In this document: positions 24,179-36,435 of the stretch, in pieces
How positions within the stretch are numbered: position 1 is the first letter of the stretch
How the letters are laid out: each line of letters opens with the position of its first letter
Source: Streptomyces sp. Ag109_O5-1
GTDB taxonomy: Bacteria > Actinomycetota > Actinomycetes > Streptomycetales > Streptomycetaceae
Reading direction: 5' to 3'
NCBI RefSeq assembly: GCF_003814875.1
Contig: NZ_RKQF01000001.1
Span: forward strand, 6,138,001 to 6,202,000
DNA: 64,000 nucleotides
Position numbers and translations under genes: made by a program
Notes under the pieces: generated by a model
The model's input: the letters and a program-made list of their open reading frames with translations, nothing else
Databases searched by the model: none
Told to the model about the DNA's origin: nothing

Positions 24179-24640
24179 ATGACCGGCCCTTCGGCGGAGA
24201 CGCTCAGCAAGCTGCACTCCACGCGTGCGCGCAGTGCCTACGAGCGTGCGGTGGCCGTCTGCCGACATGCGGGGATCGGCACCGACGCGGCGCAGACCGT
24301 CCCGACGAGCCCGGTCGGCCGGGCCGCGAACGCGCTGCGGCTGTCGGCCCGGTCCCTCGCCGCGCTCGCCGGCACCGCACCCGACCCGGCGGCCGCCGCC
24401 CGCTGCGCCCGCAACGCCGCCGCCACTGCGGCACTGGCCGCCCAGATGGCCGGCGCCCTGGACGACCGCCCCGAGACGAGTGCCGCGCTGCGCGCCGCCC
24501 TCACCGCGTCACAGGCGGCGGCGAAGGCGGCCGGCGGCGCGGCGGCAGGACAGGACCCCGCCCTGAACGAGGCGGCCGACGACGCTGAGGAGCACGCGGT
24601 CCGGACGGCACACGCGGCGGGCTGGACACGACAGGCCTGA
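24179..24640 (+). CDS. Ala-rich helical protein of unknown function
   Basis: 153 residues, nearly all predicted helix and rich in alanine, with no membrane segment or motif that I recognise. The ATG is preceded by AGGAGGCGGAG, a strong ribosome site, and the codon pattern is typical of the genome. It is 74 bp after the previous gene. A large hairpin follows. Confidence 0.62.
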   Translation: MTGPSAETLSKLHSTRARSAYERAVAVCRHAGIGTDAAQTVPTSPVGRAANALRLSARSLAALAGTAPDPAAAARCARNAAATAALAAQMAGALDDRPETSAALRAALTASQAAAKAAGGAAAGQDPALNEAADDAEEHAVRTAHAAGWTRQA

Positions 24641-24674
24641 TATCCCGCCGACCCGTGTCGGCCGGCGGTCCCGT

Positions 24675-24722
24675 GCCGTTCGGCACCGGTCCCTCCCCAC
24701 GTGGGGACCGGTGCCGAACGGC
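24675..24722 (+). terminator. Long hairpin after the Ala-rich gene
   Basis: Perfect 18-bp stem (24675-24692 with 24705-24722) around a loop that contains CCACGTGG, with partial outer pairing of GATATC copies at 24639 and 24729. There is no T-run. It is likely a terminator; a protein site is possible. The rest of 24723-24999 shows no gene. Confidence 0.6.
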
Positions 24723-24999
24723 GCGGGTGATATCGGGCCGCACCCTGTGGCGAAAGGGCCGCCCGGTCGGCGAGAGCGGCTGCCGTCATCGCGCCACTCC
24801 GGCGGGTCACCGCCGGTGGAAGCTGTCCGAGAACATGCGGTGCCGTGAGCCGTCTCTGGCTGTCTCTTCCAACGCTGAGCAGGTCGGCCTGTCCGGGCGC
24901 CGCCCGATCACCGCGTTGCTGCGGCGAAATCCTGCCAGTCGAGGTGCATAGCTGAGGAGGCCGACCCGTCCGGTCCGATGCTTCGCCGCAGGTCAGGCG

Positions 25000-25005
25000 T
25001 ATAAA
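25000..25005 (+). promoter_or_regulatory. -10-like hexamer before the STAND gene
   Basis: TATAAA, rare in this GC-rich DNA, would start transcription near 25012. That excludes the GTG at 25006 as start codon and favours ATG 25024 or TTG 25060. No good -35 is visible. Confidence 0.4.
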
Positions 25006-25059
25006 GTGAGTTTTCCGGTCCGGATGTCCGGCAGCGGCGGAAGTAAGGGGTGGAGAGCC

Positions 25060-28000
25060 TTGGGTCCCGACACAGGGGCACGCACAGCTTTCGCGGAACG
25101 GCTCGCGCTGCTGTACAAGGAGGCCGGTAATCCTCCACTCAAACGCGTCGCCGACGCGGTCGACCGACTGCATCGCGTCGACGAGCGGGGCCGTCCGGTG
25201 CGGGTCTCCGCCCAGCGGATCAGCGACTGGCGGCGGGCGAAGAACGTACCCGCGCAGTTCGCCGCTCTCTCCGCCGTCCTCCATGTCCTCATCCCGCAGG
25301 CCCGCCGCTCCCAGCCGGCACCCGTCTCCTCCGGACTGTACGACCTGGCCCAGTGGCAGAAGCTGTGGGAGCGGGCCGTGGCCGACCCGGCCGGCGAACT
25401 GCCCGGGCCGGAGACGGCGGAGGAGACGGAGGCACCGCCACCGGTCGACAGCGTCTGCCCGTACCGGGGTCTGGCCTCCTACCGGCGCGAGGACGCCCGC
25501 TGGTTCTTCGGCCGGGAGCGCAGCACCGACGCACTGGTCGCCCAGCTCCGCGCCGCGAAGGACGGCGGCGGTCTGGTCGTACTGGTCGGCGCCTCGGGAG
25601 CGGGCAAGTCCTCGCTGCTGAACGCCGGTCTGGTCACCGCGCTACAGAAAGGCGCCCTGGCCGACGAGGACGGCAACCCGCACAAGATCCTCCAGCTCGT
25701 GCCGGGAGCGGACCCGGTCAAGGAACTGACCCGCCGCATACCCGAGCTGGCCGATGTGGCGGACCAAGGCGACCCCGAGACCGTACGGGAAGCCCTCACG
25801 GCCTGGGCCCGCCGTGAAACCGAGGATGTTTCACGTGAAACATCGCCCTCGGCAGCCGCCACCGCCCGTCCGGTCCTGATCGTGGACCAGTTCGAGGAGA
25901 CCTTCACCCTGTGCGCCGACGAGGCGGACCGGCGTACCTTCGTCCGCCTCCTCCACGCGGCCGGCAGGTCCGCCGACCCCGCGGAACCCGCCCCCGCCCT
26001 GGTCGTCCTCGGCATCCGAGCCGACTTCTACGAGCAGTGCCTCGGCTACCCCGAACTGGCCGATGCGCTCCAGCACCGGCACATGGTGCTCGGCCCGCTG
26101 ACCACCGCCGAGCTCCGTGAGGCCGTGACCGGTCCGGCCAAGGCGGTGGGCCTGGAACTGGAGCCGGGCCTTGCCGAGCTGATCGTCCGGGAGGTGAGCG
26201 CCGACGGCCCGCGCGGCGCCCATGACGCGGGAGTCCTCCCTCTTCTCTCCCACGCCCTGCTCGCCACCTGGCAGCGCCGCAAGGCGGGCCGCCTGACCCT
26301 GGCCGGCTACCGGGCGGCCGGCGGCATCCAGGGCGCCGTCGCCGCGACCGCGGAGCGCGCCTGGTCCAGCCTCGACCCGGCCGCCCGCACCGCCGCCCGG
26401 CTGCTCCTGCTCCGTCTGGTCCGCCTGGGCGAGGACACCCAGGCGACCCGCAGACGCGGCACCCGGCGCCAGCTGGCCGCCGAGTCGACCGACCCGGGCA
26501 AGACGGAGGAGTCACTCGAAGCCCTGGTCCGGGCCCGGCTGGTGACCCTCGACGCGGACACGGTCGAGATCACTCACGAGGCGCTGCTGCACGCCTGGCC
26601 CCGGCTGCGCGAGTGGCTCGACGAGGACCGCAACGGCAATCTGCTGCGCCAGCGCCTGGAGGAGGACGGCCGGGCCTGGGACGCCTCGGGCCACGACTCC
26701 GCGCTCCTCTACCGGGGCTCACGGCTCGAACAGGCCCACACCTGGGCGAAGTCGGCCGATGACACCTCCCTGGCCCGCAGCGCGATGGAGTTCCTGGCGG
26801 CCTCGGTACGGCTGCGCCGGCGCACGGTGTGGATCAGCCGGACCGCCGTCGCCGCACTGGTCGTGCTGGCGGTGCTGGCCGCCGGCTCAGCGGTGATCGC
26901 CCGGCAGCAGCGGGACGACGCGATGTTCGAGCAGGTGGTCGCGGAGGCCGACCGGTTCCAGTACTCGGACCCCTCGCTCTCCGCCCAGCTCGACCTGGTC
27001 GCACACGGCCTGCGCAAGGACGACGAGGGCGCCAACAACCGCCTGGTGTCCATCGTCAACGCCCCGCTGGCCACCCCGCTGCTCGGCCACACCGGCGCCG
27101 TCTACCTCACCACCTTCAGCCCCGACGGCAAGGTCCTGGCCAGCGCCGCCTACGACCGCACGGTCCGGCTGTGGGACGTGAGCGACCCGACCCGGCCCAA
27201 GCCCCTCGGCAAGCCGCTGCTCGGCCACACCAGCTGGGTCTCCAGCGCGGTCTTCAGCCCGGACGGCAGGACGCTGGCCAGCGCCGGCGACGACGGCACC
27301 GTACGCCTGTGGGACGTCTCCGACCCGAAAGACCCGGTGTCCCTGGGCACCCCGCAGGCCGGCCACGACGGCACCGTCTACCTGGTCGCCTTCAGCCCCG
27401 ACGGCCGCACCCTGGCCGCCGCGGACGAGGACCGCACCGTACGCCTGTGGGACGTCCGCGACCCGCGCCACCCCGCGTCGCTGGGCACCCTGACCGGCCA
27501 CACCGAGGCCGTGCGTTCCATCGCGTTCAGCCCCGACGGCCACACCCTGGCCGCCGGCGGCGACGACAACCGGATCCTCCTGTACGACGTCTCCGACCCC
27601 CGCCGGGCCCGGCGCATAGGCACCCCGCTGACCGGGCACACCGCGACCGTGCACTCCGTGGCCTTCAGCCCGGACGGCCACACCCTCGCCAGCGGCAGCA
27701 AGGACGACACCGTACGGCTGTGGGACGTCACGGACCCGAAGCACGGCAAGGCCCTCGGCGCCCCGCTCACCGGCCACACCGGGCCGGTCTGGTCGGTGGC
27801 CTTCAGCCCCGACGGCTCCATGCTCGCCGCGGGCAGCGCGGACTCCACGGCCAGCCTGTGGAACGTCGACAACCCGGCCTTCCCCTCCCAGGTGGGCGAG
27901 CCGCTCGCGGGCAGCAGCGGTGAGATGTACGCCGTCGGCTGGAGCCCCGACGGGCACACCCTCGCCACCGGCAGCGGGGACGGCAAGGTCCGGCTGTGGT

Positions 28001-29055
28001 CGATCCCGGGGTCGGACATGATCGGCGGGATCGGGACGTTCAGCCCGGACGGGCGGATCCTGGCCACCGGCGGCGGGGACGGGAGGGTCCGGCTGTGGAA
28101 CGTGAGCGCCCCGGTCCGGCCCACGTCGCTGGGCGAGCCGTTCTCGGCCGTCGACGTGGACCTGCGGTCCATGGCGTTCACGCCCGACGGCCGCACCCTC
28201 GTCATCCTGACCGGCTCCAGCAACACCGTGCAGCTGTGGAACGTCGCCGACCCGGCCCACCCGGTCCGCTACAGCGAGCCCCTGAAGCTGCGCACCCGGT
28301 ACGCGGGCGCCGACGCTCTGGCGCTGAGTCCCGACGGCCGCACCCTGGCCGCCGACTACGACGACCGCACGATCGAGCTTCTGGACATCAGCGACCCGGC
28401 TCACCCCCGGGCCCTGGGCGAGCACCTCACCGGCCACACCGGGTACGTCAACGCGCTCGCCTACAGCCCCGACGGGGCCACCCTGGCCAGCGGCAGCGCG
28501 GACGGCACGGTCCGCCTCTGGAACGTCTCCGACCCCGCCCGCGCCAGGTCCCTGGGCACCCCGCTCAAGGGCCATCTGGGCCCGATCAACACCCTCGCCT
28601 ACAGCCCCGACGGGGCCACCCTGGCCAGCGGCAGCGACGACGACACGGTCCGCCTGTGGAACGTCTCCGACCCGGCCCGGGCGACCCGCCTGGGCGCGGC
28701 CCTCACCGGCCACACCGAGGCGGTCGTGTCCCTGACCTTCAGCCCGGACGGCAGGACCCTGGCCAGCGGCGGCAACGACAACACGGTCCGGCTCTGGAAC
28801 GTGTCGTCCCCGTCCTCCGCACACCCCATCGGCCAGTCCATGAGCCCCAACGCCAAGACGGGCAACTTCCTCTCCTTCAGCCCGGAGAACCACATGCTGG
28901 GCGTCTCCAGCGGTGCCGACACGGTCCGCCTCTGGAGCCTGGACGTCGACCAGGCGGTCACCCGCATCTGCTCGGTCACCCACAACGTCCTGACCCCGGC
29001 CAAGTGGAGTGAGTACCTCCCCCGCCTCGCCTACGACCCGCCCTGCGACACCTGA
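25060..29055 (+). CDS. STAND NTPase with N-terminal helical domain, membrane helix and 14 WD40 repeats
   Basis: 1,331 residues. Order: N-terminal helical, HTH-like domain (about 5-85, with VSAQRISDWRRAKNVP); a linker; an nSTAND1-type NTPase with P-loop GASGAGKSS (K183) and Walker B VLIVDQFEE (D276); a winged-helix/helical region to about 585; one hydrophobic helix (about 590-612); then about 14 WD40 repeats (about 676-1310), enough for two seven-bladed propellers. STAND proteins are switch ATPases used in signalling and phage-defence or conflict systems; the propellers would sense a partner. The trigger is unknown. TTG 25060 is chosen for the AGGGGTGGAGAG ribosome site; ATG 25024 and GTG 25006 are alternatives. 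A parS site lies inside the NTPase coding region (residues 257-261, VSRET). Confidence 0.85.
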   Translation: MGPDTGARTAFAERLALLYKEAGNPPLKRVADAVDRLHRVDERGRPVRVSAQRISDWRRAKNVPAQFAALSAVLHVLIPQARRSQPAPVSSGLYDLAQWQKLWERAVADPAGELPGPETAEETEAPPPVDSVCPYRGLASYRREDARWFFGRERSTDALVAQLRAAKDGGGLVVLVGASGAGKSSLLNAGLVTALQKGALADEDGNPHKILQLVPGADPVKELTRRIPELADVADQGDPETVREALTAWARRETEDVSRETSPSAAATARPVLIVDQFEETFTLCADEADRRTFVRLLHAAGRSADPAEPAPALVVLGIRADFYEQCLGYPELADALQHRHMVLGPLTTAELREAVTGPAKAVGLELEPGLAELIVREVSADGPRGAHDAGVLPLLSHALLATWQRRKAGRLTLAGYRAAGGIQGAVAATAERAWSSLDPAARTAARLLLLRLVRLGEDTQATRRRGTRRQLAAESTDPGKTEESLEALVRARLVTLDADTVEITHEALLHAWPRLREWLDEDRNGNLLRQRLEEDGRAWDASGHDSALLYRGSRLEQAHTWAKSADDTSLARSAMEFLAASVRLRRRTVWISRTAVAALVVLAVLAAGSAVIARQQRDDAMFEQVVAEADRFQYSDPSLSAQLDLVAHGLRKDDEGANNRLVSIVNAPLATPLLGHTGAVYLTTFSPDGKVLASAAYDRTVRLWDVSDPTRPKPLGKPLLGHTSWVSSAVFSPDGRTLASAGDDGTVRLWDVSDPKDPVSLGTPQAGHDGTVYLVAFSPDGRTLAAADEDRTVRLWDVRDPRHPASLGTLTGHTEAVRSIAFSPDGHTLAAGGDDNRILLYDVSDPRRARRIGTPLTGHTATVHSVAFSPDGHTLASGSKDDTVRLWDVTDPKHGKALGAPLTGHTGPVWSVAFSPDGSMLAAGSADSTASLWNVDNPAFPSQVGEPLAGSSGEMYAVGWSPDGHTLATGSGDGKVRLWSIPGSDMIGGIGTFSPDGRILATGGGDGRVRLWNVSAPVRPTSLGEPFSAVDVDLRSMAFTPDGRTLVILTGSSNTVQLWNVADPAHPVRYSEPLKLRTRYAGADALALSPDGRTLAADYDDRTIELLDISDPAHPRALGEHLTGHTGYVNALAYSPDGATLASGSADGTVRLWNVSDPARARSLGTPLKGHLGPINTLAYSPDGATLASGSDDDTVRLWNVSDPARATRLGAALTGHTEAVVSLTFSPDGRTLASGGNDNTVRLWNVSSPSSAHPIGQSMSPNAKTGNFLSFSPENHMLGVSSGADTVRLWSLDVDQAVTRICSVTHNVLTPAKWSEYLPRLAYDPPCDT
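25828..25841. promoter_or_regulatory. parS: parS site inside the STAND gene
   Basis: Perfect GTTTCACGTGAAAC, extended to a 20-bp palindrome by GAT/ATC (25825-25844). ParB loads here for origin segregation. It is about 15 kb from oriC and is read in frame as Val-Ser-Arg-Glu-Thr. Confidence 0.95.
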
Positions 29056-29144
29056 CCGCGCTTGAGTGATCCCGATCACAACTGCTCACTACGGCCGAGA
29101 AGTTGACTCCCACCGCACAGGCCACCTTGTTAGGCTGGCCACAG

Positions 29145-29188
29145 CCCGATCGCTGGTGCATCCCCCGTCGCCAGCGGTCGGGTCTTTT
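29145..29188 (+). terminator. Terminator of the STAND gene
   Basis: Stem CCCGATCGCTGGTG with CGCCAGCGGTCGGG (two G-T-type mismatches), then TCTTTT. It ends 12 bp before the stop of the convergent PA14/Fn3 gene. Confidence 0.82.
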
Positions 29189-29200
29189 CGTGCGCCGAAC

Positions 29201-30631
29201 TCAGCCGTCCGTCACGGTCGTGGCGAGGATGTCGCTCTGCGGCGAGTAGTTCGCGGCCGCGTCATAGCTGCGGGCCCGGTACTCGTAGGTGCGCCCGTCG
29301 CCGGGCAGCGCGTCGCAGACGGTGGCCGTGGCCGGGTCGAGGCGCGGGTCGAAGGCCTTGTGCAGCACGACCGACCAGGCGGCCGTCCCCGCCTCGCGGC
29401 GCTCGACCTCGAAGCCGATGAAGTCACGGATCGGGGCCGGCGTGTAGTCGGTGACGGTCGCCTTCACCCCGCTCTCGCACATGCCCAGGCTCAGGTCCGG
29501 GGCGTAGGCGGGGGCGATGCCGTCGGGGATGTCCAGCCAGAGCTCGTTCGTGGCGTTGGCGTCGAGCCAGTTGGGGTTGTAGGTGGTGGTGCCGCCGTCA
29601 TTGGTGACGAGGACCCGGTAGTGGCGGGTCTCGCCGTCGGCGGTGACGGGACCGGTGGTCCAGGTGCCGGCCTTGGTGGTGCCGAGCGGGACCCACTTGT
29701 AGGAGCCGTCCACCCGGTCGTTGCTGAGGACTGTGTAGTGGTCGAACTGCGGCTCGGTGTTCAGGGGCCACTTCAGGGTGACCTTGCCGGTCGCCCTGTC
29801 GTAGGTGCCGGTGAGGGAGGTGACGACCGGCAGCGGCTGGACGATGGTGTCCTCGCTGCCCGTCGAGGTGTTGCCCGCCTTGTCCCTGGCCCGGACCTCG
29901 TAGTAGTACGGCGTGCGGTCGTCGGGGTTGACCAGGGGGTCGGTGAAGCTGCGGGCGGTGGTCGTGGTGACCTTCGTCCAGGTGCCGGAGCCGACGGGCC
30001 GCCGGTAGAGCGAGTAGTTCGCCAGGTCCATCTCCTTGTTGGCGGACCAGGAGACGGTCGTCCTGCGGACCCTGGTGTCGTAGGCGGTCTTCACTCCCGT
30101 GGGGGCGAGCGGCTTCGTCCTGTCGTACGTGGCCGAAGTACGGGGCGTGTACGAGTACTTGATCTTCGCGGCACCGGTCCAGTTCACGTGGTCGACGCGG
30201 AGGGTGTGCCTGCCGGAGCCGACGGTGAGATCGACGCTCTTCGAGCGGGCGGTGTCACCGGTGTTCTTCCACAGGTCGATCCTGCGGACGCCGTCCAGGT
30301 AGACGCGGACGCCGTCGGTGGCCGAGGCGGTGAACGTGAAGGGGCCGCCGGAGCCGAAGTCACGGGTCACCGACCAGCGGACGCCGAAGCCGTTCGACGG
30401 CACACCGGAGGCCGGGCTGCCGGACCAGCTCTCGCTGATCCCGCTGTCGCAGTCGGTCCGCACCGGGGATCCGGAGAACGAGGTGTTCTTGTAGAACGTC
30501 CGCTTGTAGACGTTGGCGGAACAGGTGACACCGGCGGCCTCCGCCTGCGGAACGGCGGCCAGCAGACCGCCGAGGACGACGGCGGACATGACCCCACCGG
30601 TCCGGACTGCGGCACGACTCTTCAGATACAC
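29201..30631 (-). CDS. Secreted PA14-like and fibronectin type III protein
   Basis: 476 residues. A signal peptide (about 1-32, cleavage near AEAAG) is followed by a PA14-like beta domain (about 37-165, with DGVRVYLDGVRRIDLW) and three Fn3-type domains with YYYEVRARDKAGN- and YEYRARSYDAAAN-like strands. Such proteins bind carbohydrates or other surface ligands; no catalytic residues are seen. Four or more Cys could form disulphides. Start is GTG with GAAGGG upstream. No cell-wall sorting signal is present, so it is probably released. Confidence 0.85.
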   Translation of the reverse strand: MYLKSRAAVRTGGVMSAVVLGGLLAAVPQAEAAGVTCSANVYKRTFYKNTSFSGSPVRTDCDSGISESWSGSPASGVPSNGFGVRWSVTRDFGSGGPFTFTASATDGVRVYLDGVRRIDLWKNTGDTARSKSVDLTVGSGRHTLRVDHVNWTGAAKIKYSYTPRTSATYDRTKPLAPTGVKTAYDTRVRRTTVSWSANKEMDLANYSLYRRPVGSGTWTKVTTTTARSFTDPLVNPDDRTPYYYEVRARDKAGNTSTGSEDTIVQPLPVVTSLTGTYDRATGKVTLKWPLNTEPQFDHYTVLSNDRVDGSYKWVPLGTTKAGTWTTGPVTADGETRHYRVLVTNDGGTTTYNPNWLDANATNELWLDIPDGIAPAYAPDLSLGMCESGVKATVTDYTPAPIRDFIGFEVERREAGTAAWSVVLHKAFDPRLDPATATVCDALPGDGRTYEYRARSYDAAANYSPQSDILATTVTDG

Positions 30632-30724
30632 GGAAACCCTTCACGCTGTACGGGCAGGACGCTCAGCGTGAAGACTCACCACCGGAAAACAAGGTTGCAC
30701 GGCACACCGATGCCGACCGAAAAC

Positions 30725-30762
30725 GCCGAAGGCCCCCGATCCGTCCGGACCGGGGGCCTTCG
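30725..30762 (-). terminator. Terminator of tRNA-Ile
   Basis: Perfect 12-bp stem CGAAGGCCCCCG/CGGGGGCCTTCG (30727-30738 with 30751-30762); on the minus strand it is followed by GCGTTTTC. It lies 6 bp beyond the tRNA 3' end. Confidence 0.85.
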
Positions 30763-30768
30763 TACTGG

Positions 30769-30842
30769 TGGGGCTAACAGGATTTGAACCTGTGGCCTCA
30801 TCCTTATCAGGGATGCGCTCTAACCAACTGAGCTATAGCCCC
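30769..30842 (-). tRNA. tRNA-Ile (anticodon GAT)
   Basis: A 74-nt cloverleaf on the minus strand. The acceptor stem pairs GGGGCTA with TAGCCCC, and A is the discriminator base. The anticodon loop is CTGATAA, and the T arm contains GGTTCAAATCC. CCA is not encoded. Its place next to the DUF3566/gyrA genes is usual in actinobacteria. Confidence 0.97.
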
Positions 30843-30953
30843 GCCGCGCTTTGCGGGGTGTGTCCCGCGCGCTGACTCCTGAAGATTAGCGCACGACCGG
30901 GGCAGTCCCAAAATCGGTTGTCGGGGGACCGTCAGGAGAGGTTTGAACCCCGG

Positions 30954-31739
30954 TTACTCGTCCTCGGCCAAGGTCAGCTCGATGCCGCCGACGAAGCCCG
31001 CGGAGAGGTTGTAGATGAACGCGCCGAGGGTCGCCAGCGCCGTCGCGAGGACGACGTCGATGACCGCGATGATCGACGTGAACATCAGGACGTGCGGCAG
31101 GGAGAGGAACGACTGCAGGTCGAAACCGTTCGACTCGTTGGAGCCGGTCGCCTCCGAGATCGTGCCGCCGACCGTCGAGAACACACCCATCGCGTCCAGG
31201 ACCATCCACAGCACCGCGGCTGCCACGATCGAGCAGATGCCGAGCGCGATGGAGAGCAGGAAGCTGACCTTCATCACCGACCAGGGATCCGCCTTGGCGA
31301 CCCGCAGACGGGCCTTGCGGGTGCGCGGGGCGGTGGGGCGCGCACCCGCACCGGTACGCGGCCGCCGTACCGCCTCCGCGGGCGCCTGCGCGGCCTGCGC
31401 CGCCGGGTAGGCCTGCGGCGGGTGGTAGGGCCCGGCAGGCTGCTCCGGGCGCCGCTCCCCGGGCAGCGGGGACGCGGCCTGCGCCGGCTGCGCGGGCGCC
31501 GTCCGGTCGCCCGGCGCGGCCGGGCCTCGGCTGTCGGTCACGGTTCCCCCCTGGGTCCCCTCCGCGTCCGGCGCGGCCTTCGCAGGCGCCTTGATCGCCT
31601 TCAGCTGGGTGGTGTGCGTGTCCATCGGCTGCGCACCGCCCTCGGTGCCCCCGCCGGACGCGGCGGAGCCACGGCCGCCGCCGTCCGCCTCCGTACCCGT
31701 CGAGGTACCGGCCGATCCGGCGCCCGTGGCTCCGCTCAC
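30954..31739 (-). CDS. DUF3566 membrane protein
   Basis: 261 residues: a Gly/Ala/Pro-rich disordered N-terminal half, then a DUF3566 domain (about 140-260) with two membrane helices (about 158-180 and 220-250). The family is nearly always coded directly after gyrA in actinobacteria; function is unproven. The GTG start has GAGGAGTGAG upstream and lies 19 bp after gyrA, so it is in the gyrBA transcript. Confidence 0.9.
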   Translation of the reverse strand: MSGATGAGSAGTSTGTEADGGGRGSAASGGGTEGGAQPMDTHTTQLKAIKAPAKAAPDAEGTQGGTVTDSRGPAAPGDRTAPAQPAQAASPLPGERRPEQPAGPYHPPQAYPAAQAAQAPAEAVRRPRTGAGARPTAPRTRKARLRVAKADPWSVMKVSFLLSIALGICSIVAAAVLWMVLDAMGVFSTVGGTISEATGSNESNGFDLQSFLSLPHVLMFTSIIAVIDVVLATALATLGAFIYNLSAGFVGGIELTLAEDE

Positions 31740-31758
31740 GATGACTCACTCCTCGTGC

Positions 31759-34353
<2,595 letters not shown>

Positions 34354-34395
34354 TGCTGGTGAAGATCCTTCCCTGTGCGGTCAGCTGAGACCGAC

Positions 34396-36435
34396 TCAGA
34401 TGTCGAGGAAGCGGACGTCCTTGGCGTTGCGCTGGATGAACGCGCGGCGGGCCTCGACGTCCTCGCCCATCAGGACCGAGAACAGGTCGTCGGCCTGGGC
34501 GGCGTCGTCCAGGGTGACCTGGCCGAGGACCCGGTGCTCCTGGTCCATGGTGGTCACGCGCAGCTCCTCGGCGTTCATCTCGCCGAGACCCTTGAAGCGC
34601 TGGATCGAGTCCTCGCGGACCCGCTTGCCGCGCTGGCGGCCCATCTCGATGAGCGCGTCACGCTCGCGGTCCGAGTACGCGTACTCGACGTCGTCCCGGC
34701 CCCACTTGATCTTGTAGAGCGGGGGGCGGGAGAGGTACACGTGCCCGGCCTCGACCAGCGGCCGCATGAAGCGGAACAGGAAGGTCAGCAGCAGGGTGGA
34801 GATGTGCTGGCCATCGACGTCGGCGTCCGCCATCAGGATGATCTTGTGGTACCGGAGCTTCGAGATGTCGAAGTCCTCGTGCACACCGGTGCCGAACGCG
34901 GAGATCAGCGCCTGGATCTCCTGGTTCTGCAGGATCTTGTCGATCCGCGCCTTCTCGACGTTGAGGATCTTGCCGCGGATCGGGAGGATCGCCTGGTACT
35001 GCGGGTTGCGGCCGGACTTGGCCGAGCCGCCGGCGGAGTCACCCTCGACGATGAAGATCTCGCACTTGGTGGGGTCGTTCGACTGGCAGTCGGAGAGCTT
35101 GCCCGGCAGGGACGCCGACTCCAGCAGCCCCTTGCGGCGCGTGAGGTCCCGGGCCTTGCGGGCCGCCACGCGCGCGGTGGCCGCCTGGATGCCCTTGCGG
35201 ATGATGTCCGCCGCCTCGACCGGGTTGCGGTCCAGCCAGTCGTTCAGGTGCTCGTAGACCGCCTTCTGCACGAAGGTCTTGGCCTCCGTGTTGCCCAGCT
35301 TGGTCTTCGTCTGGCCCTCGAACTGCGGCTCGCTCAGCTTGACCGAGATGATCGCTGTCAGACCCTCGCGGATGTCGTCGCCGGTGAGGTTGTCGTCTTT
35401 CTCCCGGAGCAGCTTCTTGTCGCGCGCGTACTTGTTGATCAGCGAGGTCAGCGCCGCGCGGAAGCCCTCCTCGTGGGTGCCGCCCTCATGCGTGTGGATG
35501 ATGTTGGCGAACGAGTACACACCCTCGCTGTAGCCGCTGTTCCACTGCATGGCGACCTCGAGGGACAGGCTCTTGTCCTTGTCCTCCGCCTCCAGGTCGA
35601 TCACCGTCGGGTGCACCACGTCGCCCTTGCGGGAGTTGAGGTACTTCACGAAGTCGACGATGCCGCCCTCGTAGTGGTACGTGACCGTCTTGACCTCGGA
35701 CTTCTCGTCCGCACCGGCCTCGTCCGCCCCGGCGACGGCCTTCGCCGACTCACGCTCGTCGGTGAGCCGGATCGTCAGACCCTTGTTGAGGAACGCCATC
35801 TCCTGGAAACGCCGCGACAGCGTCTCGAAGGAGTACTCGGTGGTCTCGAAGATGTCCGGGTCCGCCCAGAACGTCACCGAGGTGCCGGTCTCGCCCGTCT
35901 CCTCGTGCTGCGCCAGCGGAGCCGTCGGGACGCCCAGCTTGTAGTCCTGCGTCCAGCGGTGGCCGTCGGTCCTGATCTCGACCGAGACCCGGGAGGAAAG
36001 GGCGTTCACGACGGAGACACCGACGCCGTGCAGACCACCGGAGACCGCGTAACCGCCGCCGCCGAACTTGCCGCCCGCGTGCAGCACGGTCAGCACGACC
36101 TCGACGGCCGGCTTGCCTTCGGACGCCACGATGCCGACCGGGATGCCACGGCCGTTGTCGACGACGCGCACGCCGCCGTCGGCCAGGATCGTCACGTCGA
36201 TCGTGTCCGCGTGGCCCGCCAGAGCCTCGTCGACTGAGTTGTCCACGACCTCGTACACGAGGTGGTGCAGACCGCGCTCGCCGGTAGAGCCGATGTACAT
36301 ACCGGGTCGCTTGCGGACCGCGTCCAGCCCTTCGAGCACGGTGATGGCGCTGGCGTCGTAGGAGGCGGTGACCTCACCGTTCGCGCCGGCGTCGGTGGAC
36401 GGGATGTTCTCGTTGGGGTTGCCGGAATCGGCCAC
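34396..36435 (-). CDS. gyrB: DNA gyrase subunit B
   Basis: 679-residue ATPase subunit of gyrase. The GHKL ATPase domain contains EVVDNSVDEA, the Toprim domain has FIVEGDSAGG and PIRGKILNVEK, and the C-terminal tail ends DVRFLDI. The GTG start (VADSGN) matches the usual Streptomyces N-terminus and has AGAAAGGGCGC upstream; the frame is open further upstream but without coding features. A 409-bp upstream region holds the promoter, which in Streptomyces responds to supercoiling. Confidence 0.98.
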   Translation of the reverse strand: MADSGNPNENIPSTDAGANGEVTASYDASAITVLEGLDAVRKRPGMYIGSTGERGLHHLVYEVVDNSVDEALAGHADTIDVTILADGGVRVVDNGRGIPVGIVASEGKPAVEVVLTVLHAGGKFGGGGYAVSGGLHGVGVSVVNALSSRVSVEIRTDGHRWTQDYKLGVPTAPLAQHEETGETGTSVTFWADPDIFETTEYSFETLSRRFQEMAFLNKGLTIRLTDERESAKAVAGADEAGADEKSEVKTVTYHYEGGIVDFVKYLNSRKGDVVHPTVIDLEAEDKDKSLSLEVAMQWNSGYSEGVYSFANIIHTHEGGTHEEGFRAALTSLINKYARDKKLLREKDDNLTGDDIREGLTAIISVKLSEPQFEGQTKTKLGNTEAKTFVQKAVYEHLNDWLDRNPVEAADIIRKGIQAATARVAARKARDLTRRKGLLESASLPGKLSDCQSNDPTKCEIFIVEGDSAGGSAKSGRNPQYQAILPIRGKILNVEKARIDKILQNQEIQALISAFGTGVHEDFDISKLRYHKIILMADADVDGQHISTLLLTFLFRFMRPLVEAGHVYLSRPPLYKIKWGRDDVEYAYSDRERDALIEMGRQRGKRVREDSIQRFKGLGEMNAEELRVTTMDQEHRVLGQVTLDDAAQADDLFSVLMGEDVEARRAFIQRNAKDVRFLDI

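Noticed and set aside
24675..24722. A parS-like site, because CCACGTGG lies in the hairpin loop
   Set aside because: The flanks do not match GTTTCACGTGAAAC beyond the CACGTG centre.
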